From the NCBI GenBank assembly GCA_902806375.1, contig CADCWK010000160.1:1-6142 (forward strand): DNA of 6,142 nucleotides, read 5' to 3'. Below the pieces are notes generated by a model. It made no database searches, was not told the origin of the DNA, and worked only from the letters and a program-made list of their open reading frames with translations. Shown here one piece after another: positions 1 through 5,341 of this stretch (the stretch's first letter is position 1; the number at the start of each line of letters is the position of its first letter). Position numbers and translations under genes: made by a program. Origin of the DNA: an uncultured Thermomicrobiales bacterium (GTDB lineage Bacteria > Chloroflexota > Chloroflexia > Thermomicrobiales > UBA6265).

Positions 1-1434
1 CAGGCTCTGCCACTCCGTCACGAAGTCCAGCGCCGCCGTCCCGGCTTCGCGGTGGCCGTTGCCCGTGCCCTTGGTGCCGCCGAAGGGGAGGTGGATCTCG
101 GCGCCGATGGTCCCGGCGTTGACGTACAGGATGCCGGTGTTGATGTCCTGCATCGCCCGGAAGGCTGAGTTAACGTTAGCGGTGAAAATCGAGGCGGACA
201 GGCCGTACTGGACCCCGTTGACCACGTCGATCGCCTCGTCCAGCGAGTCGACCGGGATGACGGCGCTGACCGGCCCGAAGATCTCCTCCTGGGCGATCCG
301 CATCGTCGGGGCGACCTCGTCGAAGATCGCCGGCCGGAGGAAGTGGCCGTTGCCCAGCGAACCGTCGCCCGAGCGCGTCCCGCCGGTGACCAGCCGCGCG
401 CCCTCGGCGGTGCCGATTCCGATGTACTCCTCGATGCGGGACAACTGCGTGGCGCTGACGACCGGGCCAACGTCGATCGACTCGTCCAGGCCGTCGCCGA
501 GCGTCATCGCGTCAGCCCGGGCGGCCAGGCGCTCGACCAGTTCGCGCTGGATCGAGCGGTGGGCGACGATCCGGCTGGCGGCGGTGCAACGCTGCCCACT
601 GGTCCCGAAGGCACTCCAGATGATCCCATCGACGGCGAGATCGAGGTCGGCGTCGTCCATGACGATGACGGCGTTCTTGCCGCCCAGCTCCAGCGAGACG
701 CGCTTGTTGTGCTGCGCTCCCCGCACGGCGACCTTGGTTCCGGTCGCGTTCGAGCCGGTGAAGGTGATCAGCGGGACGTCCGGGTGGTCGACGATGGCGT
801 CGCCGACCTCGGCCCCGGTCCCGAGGACGACGTTGACGACGCCCTCCGGCAGCCCGGCCTCGATCAGGATCTCGACGAACCGGATCGCGCTGCGTGGCGT
901 ATTGGTCGCCGGCTTGAAGACGACCGTGTTGCCCGCGATGATGGCCGGCAGGATCTTCCAGGACGGGATGGCCATCGGGAAGTTCCACGGCGTGATGACG
1001 CCGCAGACGCCGAGCGGGCGCCGGACCGACATGTTGAACTTCTCGCGCAGCTCCGACGGCGTGGTCTGGCCGTAGAGCCGGCGTCCCTCGCCGGCCATGT
1101 AGAAGGCCATGTCGATCGCCTCCTGCACGTCGCCACGCGCCTCAGCGATGACCTTGCCCATCTCCTCGGTCATCTCACGGGCGAACTGCTCCTTGCGGTC
1201 GGCGAGCAACTGGGCCGCCCGGAACAGGATCTCGCCGCGCTTCGGGGCCGGGTAGAGCCGCCAGGACGCGTAGGCCGTCTTGGCCGCCGCCACGGCGTCG
1301 TTGACATCGCTGGCGGTGCTCTGGGTGAACGTCGCCACGACCTCGCCGGTGGCCGGGTTGCGCCGGTCGAAGGTCTGGCCACCGCGGGCGTCCTGCCACG
1401 TGCCGCCGATCAGGTTCTGGAAGTGCTGCGTCAT
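1..1434 (-). CDS. NAD(P)-dependent aldehyde dehydrogenase, C-terminus cut by window edge
   Basis: This gene encodes a cytosolic enzyme that oxidises an aldehyde to the carboxylic acid with NAD or NADP. The 478 codons read without a stop from ATG 1434 to position 1; the family is usually about 480-510 residues, so only a short C-terminal tail is missing. Visible family motifs are PWNFP (149-153, catalytic Asn151), FKPA (Lys174, cofactor binding), FTGS (225-228, Rossmann glycine), LELGG (248-252, general base Glu249), GQRCTAASR (nucleophile Cys283) and EEIFGP (Glu384, cofactor ribose). The start is preceded by GAGGA (1442-1446) with 7-nt spacing. The C-terminal region GAEIHLPFGGTKGTGNGHRE recalls the semialdehyde-oxidising branch (2-oxoglutarate semialdehyde or piperideine-6-carboxylate/aminoadipate semialdehyde dehydrogenases). 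The substrate is an inference and no pathway neighbour is visible. The gene lies 105 nt downstream of a tRNA-Asn on the same strand, with a hairpin between them. An AT-rich codon patch covers residues 416-423. Confidence 0.95.
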   Translation of the reverse strand, partial: MTQHFQNLIGGTWQDARGGQTFDRRNPATGEVVATFTQSTASDVNDAVAAAKTAYASWRLYPAPKRGEILFRAAQLLADRKEQFAREMTEEMGKVIAEARGDVQEAIDMAFYMAGEGRRLYGQTTPSELREKFNMSVRRPLGVCGVITPWNFPMAIPSWKILPAIIAGNTVVFKPATNTPRSAIRFVEILIEAGLPEGVVNVVLGTGAEVGDAIVDHPDVPLITFTGSNATGTKVAVRGAQHNKRVSLELGGKNAVIVMDDADLDLAVDGIIWSAFGTSGQRCTAASRIVAHRSIQRELVERLAARADAMTLGDGLDESIDVGPVVSATQLSRIEEYIGIGTAEGARLVTGGTRSGDGSLGNGHFLRPAIFDEVAPTMRIAQEEIFGPVSAVIPVDSLDEAIDVVNGVQYGLSASIFTANVNSAFRAMQDINTGILYVNAGTIGAEIHLPFGGTKGTGNGHREAGTAALDFVTEWQSL

Positions 1435-1476
1435 GAGTGGTTCCTCGCTGGCGGTGCCGCTCGTGGCAGGCACGCG

Positions 1477-1520
1477 AAAACGGGAGACGCCGCGTGAACC
1501 GATCGGTCCCGCGGCGTCTC
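1477..1520 (-). terminator. Probable intrinsic terminator (weak U tract) after tRNA-Asn
   Basis: On the minus strand an 11-bp perfect stem, GAGACGCCGCG (1520-1510) with CGCGGCGTCTC (1494-1484), closes a 15-nt loop. After three bases comes TTTT (1480-1477). The loop contains the perfect palindrome ACCGATCGGT (1498-1507), which can fold as a second small hairpin on top of the stem. It begins about 19 nt after the encoded CCA of the tRNA, so ending the tRNA transcript is the simplest role. Only four U residues follow and they are displaced from the stem, so termination may be partial. The next gene, the aldehyde dehydrogenase, starts just 42 nt further on. Confidence 0.6.
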
Positions 1521-1538
1521 TCAGGGACATGGCCTCTG

Positions 1539-1613
1539 TGGCTCCGGCACCAGGACTCGAACCTGGAACCTACCGATTAACAGTCGGGCGCTCTACCATT
1601 GAGCTATGCCGGA
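1539..1613 (-). tRNA. tRNA-Asn (anticodon GUU), 3' CCA encoded
   Basis: A complete cloverleaf can be drawn on the minus strand. The acceptor stem is TCCGGCA/TGCCGGA, the D stem is GCTC/GAGC with loop AATGGTA, the anticodon loop is CTGTTAA with anticodon GTT (1579-1581), the variable loop is AGGTT, and the T arm is CCAGG-TTCGAGT-CCTGG. The discriminator is G, followed by a templated CCA (1539-1541). GUU reads both Asn codons, AAC and AAU. The anticodon stem is CCCGA/TCGGT, so its outermost pair, 27-43, is C-U and does not pair; the other four pairs are canonical. A promoter lies just upstream and a hairpin terminator downstream, so it looks like a single-tRNA transcription unit. Confidence 0.97.
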
Positions 1614-1638
1614 TCAGAACGTGTCGTGTCCGCGAGAG

Positions 1639-1667
1639 AGTCTACTCACGCGCCGCGGCATTGTCCA
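1639..1667 (-). promoter_or_regulatory. Sigma70-type promoter of the tRNA-Asn gene
   Basis: On the minus strand TGGACA (1667-1662, five of six matches to TTGACA) is followed after exactly 17 nt by TAGACT (1644-1639, four of six matches to TATAAT). The expected transcription start is near 1632, which gives a leader of about 19 nt before the mature tRNA 5' end at 1613. The stretch after the -10 box, CTCTCGCGG, is GC-rich, as is common at stable-RNA promoters under stringent control; that regulation is inferred. Confidence 0.65.
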
Positions 1668-1815
1668 CCTCCGACGACGACCCTCGGTCCCGACACGCTC
1701 CCTGGTAGAGGCCTGGCGGGACGTCAGGACGAGGGCCGGACGGACCGCCTTTCCGGGGGACAGCCCATCCGGCACGCGGTGAGGTTTGGCGGCGGTCGTT
1801 CCCCATCCCATGCGG

Positions 1816-1821
1816 TACACT
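1816..1821 (+). promoter_or_regulatory. Possible -10 box for the plus-strand gene cluster
   Basis: TACACT matches four of six bases of TATAAT and lies about 95 nt before the first plus-strand start codon. No recognisable -35 hexamer is found at 15-18 nt upstream (that stretch is CGGTCGTT), and the TG dinucleotide upstream is not at the extended -10 position. It is a weak candidate, recorded because some promoter must lie in this gap. Confidence 0.25.
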
Positions 1822-1915
1822 ATCCGTTGATCTATCGGAGGAGCCGGTCGAGCCATCGCTCGTCTCCGGCTTGTCGTGTGTTCCATGCCCAGAAGCGACC
1901 GGGTGAGAGGGTGTC

Positions 1916-2065
1916 ATGTCCGACGCGACGAATGAGACGGTCCGGTTGTCCGACGACGACATCGCGTTCCTGTTGATGATCCTCAGAAATTCGAACCGCC
2001 CCCTGACGACCGCCCAGCTGGTCGAGGCCCTCCGTGAGCAGTCCCTGCTCGTGGCGAGGGACTGA
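1916..2065 (+). CDS. 49-residue microprotein, half winged-helix-like
   Basis: I do not recognise this gene. It starts at ATG 1916 after GAGAGG (1905-1910) with 5-nt spacing, a good ribosome binding site, and ends at TGA 2063-2065. The protein is acidic at the start (MSDATNETVRLSDDD). A hydrophobic helix, IAFLLMILRNSN, follows, then a short turn RPLTT and a second amphipathic helix, AQLVEALREQ. That helix-turn-helix order resembles the first half of a winged-helix domain and is echoed at residues 20-44 of the next gene product. No wing or third helix follows before the stop, so it may need a partner to fold, or may be a degenerate domain. The gap to the next gene is 116 bp. The strong start site and a coherent hydrophobic pattern argue for a real gene; function is unknown. 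Confidence 0.7.
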   Translation: MSDATNETVRLSDDDIAFLLMILRNSNRPLTTAQLVEALREQSLLVARD

Positions 2066-2101
2066 CGACCGGGCATAGTCGGCCAGGATCCTTTCGGCCG
2101 G

Positions 2102-2118
2102 GACCACGCTGCGTGGTC
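2102..2118 (+). repeat. Perfect inverted repeat between microprotein and large gene
   Basis: GACCACG (2102-2108), a 3-base loop CTG, and CGTGGTC (2112-2118) form a perfect 7-bp hairpin or dyad. It has no following T run, so it is not a classical terminator. It sits 64 nt before the start of the large gene and could be an operator, an RNA stability hairpin or chance. Confidence 0.4.
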
Positions 2119-2181
2119 GGTCGATCTCGACGGACACAAGAACGAACCCCTCAGGGGAAGAATCAGGGAGAGCAGGGCAGG

Positions 2182-4203
2182 ATGGTGAATCAGGTTGTGC
2201 CGCCGGCGGCGATGATGGCTGGGACGGAGGAGGAGCAGGAACTCGCCAGGAGTCTGCTCGGGATGTTCCAGGCGCATGGCCGCTTCATGTCGGCCGACCG
2301 GGTGATCCGGCTGTCCGCGGCGTCGCTGGCGGAGGCTACCGCCCGAGGCGCGGCCGGGGTCTCCGCTGACCGGGTAATCGAGATCGCCCGGCAGAACCCG
2401 GACGTCTTCGCCGTCGAGGAGACCGAGGACGGACCGGTCGTGTCCACGACGCGATTCGGCCGATCGCCGGTCGACCAGACGCCGGTCAGCGTCCACGGTT
2501 TCGCCGCCCGGCTGATGACGCCGGTCCCACGACTCGCCGGTCAGCTCCGCGGCGAGGTCATCCGTCTGGATACTGGCTGGAACGCCCCGCTCTCCGAGGA
2601 GTCGGTCGCCTCGCAGCTGTTCGACATCGAGCGACCGCTGCCCGCGGCCATCATCGTCGAGCGTCCGATGCTCCCGCCGACCCGCCCGGCCGGTGAAGAG
2701 GACGACGTCGCGCTGGATGTGCCGGATCTGCTGCCGCTCGACGTGGACGCCGCGGCTGCCCTGGAGAGCGACGCGACGTGGGACCAGCCACTGGTCGTCC
2801 AGCGACCGGAGGAAGTGCCCGCCGTCGAGGCAGAGTCGCCCGCCGAGCCGTCCATCGCTCCGGCGTACGACGACCTGGCGGCCCAGATCATCGACGATGA
2901 GCCAGTGGCGCCGTTCGAGATCGAGCCACTGGTCGCCGACGAGGTCGAGGCGGTCGACGACCGTGACGAGACGGCCACCGTCGGGACGGACGTCGATGAG
3001 ATCGTCGCGGAACCCGTCGTCACGCCGGAGCCCGTCGTCGTCACCCCGGAACCCCGCCGCGTCCCGTCCCTCAAGGTCTCCGATGTCTCGGGGGTCGAGG
3101 ACGATGCACTGGCGGCGGCGATCAACCAGCGGCTGGGCGGCGATGTCCGGATCGCGAACTTCAACCACCAGTGGATGACCGAGGACCGGGTGCCTCGCCT
3201 CAGTCGTGGCGATCTCCGCCGGATCAAGGAGTACATCCAGGAGCAGGAGCAGCCGCTCACCGACGATGTCCTGGTCCAGGACGTTCTCGGTGTCCGCCCG
3301 AACAGCCCGGACTTCGACCTGATGCGCTTCGCGATCAGCTTCCGGCTCTCTCGCGAGCACCGCGACTTCGACTTCGTCGGGACCAACGAGCAGCGGTTCT
3401 GGAGCACGAGCACCCTGCCGCAGATCGGTACGCAGCGGCGCAAGCCGAACGAGCTCGGGACCGACTACCGGTTCCTGCTCGATGCCGCACCCGCCCAGCC
3501 CGCCTACCGCTCGACGGACTCGGTCCTCCATGTCGTGACGTTCTTCGAGTACTACCACGGGCTGCTGCCGTACGACGCCGAGATCCAGGCCCTGCTGCCG
3601 GCCCCGGTCCTTCCGGACCAGCGGACCGCGATGCTGACCTTCGAGACGCCGCAGTCGTACACCACCTTCCTGGTCGAGCTGCGCTACCCGACGCCGAACC
3701 GGGGTGGGTTCATCCTCGGGCTGGACGACTTCTTCAGCGAGAACCTGATCCCGGGCGCGCTGATCCAGATCCAGCGGACGGATAACGACGGCCACTACCG
3801 CGTCGAGTTCCTGCCGGCCGCGTCACAGACCGCCCGCCTGCTCGAACTCGACGAGCGCCGCTCGCAGCGCTACGTCTTCCATGACGTCCAGTACGCGTGC
3901 GAGGTCGAGGACGCCATGGTCCTGTCCGAGGACCGCTTCAGTGGCCTCGCCAACGAGCGCCCGGTCGACGAGAAGGTGCGTCGCCGGCCGGAGGCGCTGG
4001 TCTCGGCGATCTTCGAGCGGATCGGGGAGAAGATCGGACCGGGCTTCAGCGCCTCGTTCGACGACCTCTACGCCGCCGTGAACATCGAGCGGCCCTTCTC
4101 CGAGAAGCAGCTGCGCCGCGTCCTCGACACCGACGAGACGGGCGCCTTCGCCAAGGATCCGGACAGCGACAATGTCTACTCGTTCGTTCCCTCCAACGCC
4201 TGA
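2182..4203 (+). CDS. 673-residue protein of unknown function: winged-helix-like segments joined by an acidic linker
   Basis: I do not recognise this as a named gene. Visible layout: residues 15-95 are helical, then end in VFAVEETEDGPVVSTTRFG, which looks like the wing of a winged helix. Residues about 170-300 form a low-complexity acidic linker rich in D, E, P, V and A, with a small VVTPEP repeat. Residues 326-412 contain PLTDDVLVQDVLG, then RFAISFRLS, DFDFVG and RFW, a pattern like HARE-HTH/winged-helix domains. Residues 445-590 look beta-rich. Residues 603-670 end in another helix-turn-helix and strand pattern (VYSFVPS). There is one cysteine (573), no signal peptide and no membrane segment, so a cytosolic place is expected. 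ATG 2182 is chosen because AGGG (2174-2177) lies 4 nt upstream. The frame is also open to GTG 2113, but that lies in a hairpin and would add 23 basic, low-complexity residues. The stop overlaps the next gene by 32 nt. A nucleic-acid-binding or scaffold role is inference only. Confidence 0.85.
   Translation: MVNQVVPPAAMMAGTEEEQELARSLLGMFQAHGRFMSADRVIRLSAASLAEATARGAAGVSADRVIEIARQNPDVFAVEETEDGPVVSTTRFGRSPVDQTPVSVHGFAARLMTPVPRLAGQLRGEVIRLDTGWNAPLSEESVASQLFDIERPLPAAIIVERPMLPPTRPAGEEDDVALDVPDLLPLDVDAAAALESDATWDQPLVVQRPEEVPAVEAESPAEPSIAPAYDDLAAQIIDDEPVAPFEIEPLVADEVEAVDDRDETATVGTDVDEIVAEPVVTPEPVVVTPEPRRVPSLKVSDVSGVEDDALAAAINQRLGGDVRIANFNHQWMTEDRVPRLSRGDLRRIKEYIQEQEQPLTDDVLVQDVLGVRPNSPDFDLMRFAISFRLSREHRDFDFVGTNEQRFWSTSTLPQIGTQRRKPNELGTDYRFLLDAAPAQPAYRSTDSVLHVVTFFEYYHGLLPYDAEIQALLPAPVLPDQRTAMLTFETPQSYTTFLVELRYPTPNRGGFILGLDDFFSENLIPGALIQIQRTDNDGHYRVEFLPAASQTARLLELDERRSQRYVFHDVQYACEVEDAMVLSEDRFSGLANERPVDEKVRRRPEALVSAIFERIGEKIGPGFSASFDDLYAAVNIERPFSEKQLRRVLDTDETGAFAKDPDSDNVYSFVPSNA
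3010..3054 (+). repeat. Short PVV-TPE repeat in the acidic linker
   Basis: The DNA encodes EPVVTPEPVVVTPEP (residues 277-291), two near-identical copies of a proline/valine/glutamate unit. The copies differ by one extra valine codon, which suggests a small slippage duplication. Such repeats are typical of extended, flexible linkers between domains. Confidence 0.55.
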
Positions 4204-5290
4204 CGACCCGGACGAACTCCTCCTCGACCTGATGCCGGACGAGGAGGAGGACGAGCGACTCGAGATCGTCGTGACCGAGCGCGGGACGGAGTGGTCGGAC
4301 TCGACCGAGCCGGACCTGCCCGAGGATGACGAGAGCCTGCTCACGACGACCCTCGACCTGCCCGGCGACGAGCGCGTTGCCCGCTTCCTGGGTCAGGCCG
4401 ACCGGCGGACTGGCGCCGGCGGGGACGTCGCGCTGCTCTCCGACCTCGATCGGTCCGGGCTTGCCGCATTTGGACGATCATGGCCGCAACTGGCCACGGC
4501 AGCCCGCCGGGAGATCGCCGGGCGACTGGCCGCGGCGTCCGAAGAGCGCTACGACATGCAGTTCGCCCGGATCTTCCTGCACCTGCTCGGTGACGGCGAT
4601 GCGGTGGTCCGGCAATACGCAGTCGCCGGTCTGGCGGACGAGCAGGTCGACGGGATCGTCGAACGGCTGGTCCGCCTGACCGAGGCTGACAGCTCCACGG
4701 ATGTCCGCGCGGCCGCCGCTGCCGCCCTGAGTGGGTACGCCGACCTCGCCGCGGCCGGCGAGGATATCGGGATCGACGCCGACGAACTGGGCGACCTCCT
4801 CGAGACCATCGTCGTCGACGAGGACGAGCCACTCGCCCTCCGCCGGTCTGCCCTCGAGACCTGGGCCGTGTTCGGCTCGCGCGGCGCTGAGGGCTTCTCG
4901 TCCTCGGTCCCAGAGGCGATCGCCGAGATGTACAACAGTGGGGACACGGCCAGCCAGGCGTCGGCCCTGATCGCGATGGGCCGGACACTCGATCCGGTCT
5001 GGATGCCCTTCGTCGAGCGCGACCTGGCCAGCGACGATGTGGAGCTCCGGTTGGCCGCCGTCGTCTCCGCGGGTCAACTGGCCGACACTGTCCTGGTCGA
5101 GCCCGTGACAGGGCTGGCGAGCGATGAGGACGATGAGGTCCGGCTGGCGGCGGTCGTGTCACTCGGCCAGATCGGCGGGCCGGGCGCGCTCCGCGTCCTG
5201 CGCGGCCTCGCCGCCGACCCGGAGCGGACCGACCAGGACGCCGTCAACGAGGCGATCGAAGAGGCGACGCTGGCCGCCGAAGGGCTGTAG
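4172..5290 (+). CDS. HEAT-repeat protein with acidic N-terminal region
   Basis: The protein has 372 residues. Residues 10-65 are strongly acidic and low in complexity (PDEEEDERLE, EPDLPEDDES) and probably disordered. From about residue 105 the chain is all-helical and repeated, with HEAT or HEAT-like units near 130-155, 160-192, 205-235, 245-272, 276-303 and 310-337. The last two are clear copies: LASDDVELRLAAVVSAGQLA against LASDEDDEVRLAAVVSLGQI. HEAT solenoids bind proteins, or sometimes nucleic acids; no catalytic motif or lyase signature is visible. There is no signal peptide or membrane segment. The ATG at 4172 lies inside the end of the previous gene (32-nt overlap, different frame) with only a weak GGA upstream, which fits translational coupling. 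The next in-frame ATG is codon 21 and has no better ribosome site. The overlap suggests its product acts with the upstream winged-helix-like protein. The role is unknown. Confidence 0.88.
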   Translation: MSTRSFPPTPDDPDELLLDLMPDEEEDERLEIVVTERGTEWSDSTEPDLPEDDESLLTTTLDLPGDERVARFLGQADRRTGAGGDVALLSDLDRSGLAAFGRSWPQLATAARREIAGRLAAASEERYDMQFARIFLHLLGDGDAVVRQYAVAGLADEQVDGIVERLVRLTEADSSTDVRAAAAAALSGYADLAAAGEDIGIDADELGDLLETIVVDEDEPLALRRSALETWAVFGSRGAEGFSSSVPEAIAEMYNSGDTASQASALIAMGRTLDPVWMPFVERDLASDDVELRLAAVVSAGQLADTVLVEPVTGLASDEDDEVRLAAVVSLGQIGGPGALRVLRGLAADPERTDQDAVNEAIEEATLAAEGL

Positions 5291-5329
5291 CGTCTGCCCG
5301 GGTCCCTCGACACTCATCGCGCCGTTCCC

Positions 5330-5334
5330 GGAGG
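5330..5334 (+). promoter_or_regulatory. Ribosome binding site that fixes a TTG start
   Basis: GGAGG is a perfect Shine-Dalgarno core with 7-nt spacing to TTG 5342. No in-frame ATG or GTG lies between the upstream stop (TAG 5288-5290) and this site, and the next in-frame ATG (5423) would remove part of the conserved N-terminal fold. The site therefore decides the start of the last gene. Confidence 0.85.
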
Positions 5335-5341
5335 TTATCCC

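Larger units (their letters stand above)
1614..1915. other. Divergent intergenic region between tRNA-Asn and the plus-strand gene cluster
   Basis: These 302 bases separate the minus-strand tRNA from the first plus-strand gene. The left end holds the tRNA leader and promoter. The middle (about 1670-1800) shows no convincing gene; the only symmetry I noticed is an imperfect GCCGGA (1735-1740) with TCCGGC (1768-1773). The right end must carry the promoter and leader of the plus-strand genes, for which only a weak -10-like box is visible. A purine-rich CGGAGGAGCC around 1836-1845 resembles a ribosome binding site, but no supported reading frame follows it. Confidence 0.6.

Noticed and set aside
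343..1497. A 384-codon plus-strand frame and a 338-codon frame (59-1075) opposite the aldehyde dehydrogenase.
   Set aside because: The minus-strand frame carries every aldehyde dehydrogenase motif; these are GC-bias shadows.
1539..1613. A functional link between tRNA-Asn and the FemAB transferase, since that family uses aminoacyl-tRNA.
   Set aside because: They are nearly 4 kb apart on opposite strands, and known FemABX enzymes use Gly, Ala, Ser or Leu tRNAs rather than Asn, so proximity is probably chance.
1539..1613. The tRNA 3' end as an integration site for a mobile element.
   Set aside because: No integrase, no second copy of the tRNA 3' end and no composition change were seen on either side.
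1885..1935. A 16-residue leader frame starting at ATG 1885 and overlapping the microprotein start.
   Set aside because: It has no ribosome binding site and no runs of one amino-acid codon that would suggest attenuation.
1599..1976. Plus-strand open frame spanning the tRNA promoter and the start of the microprotein.
   Set aside because: It overlaps the tRNA and its promoter, is basic and serine/arginine-rich without a fold pattern, and conflicts with the better-supported microprotein frame.
2038..2181. The microprotein as the broken 5' end of the large gene, joined by a frameshift near 2038-2065.
   Set aside because: The frame of the large gene is open back to 2038, but translated 2066-2181 is basic low-complexity sequence unlike a domain, and both genes have their own starts. 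A frameshift stays possible but is less likely; comparison with relatives would settle it.
1642..3795. A 717-codon open frame on the minus strand opposite the large gene, the microprotein and the intergenic region.
   Set aside because: It is arginine/aspartate/valine-rich low-complexity sequence with no motif, runs through intergenic DNA and the tRNA promoter, and is explained by the GAC/GTC-rich codons of the acidic linker on the plus strand. The plus-strand frame has coherent hydrophobic patterns and a good start.
5291..5341. A terminator between the HEAT gene and the FemAB gene.
   Set aside because: No GC-rich hairpin followed by a T run is present in these 51 bases.
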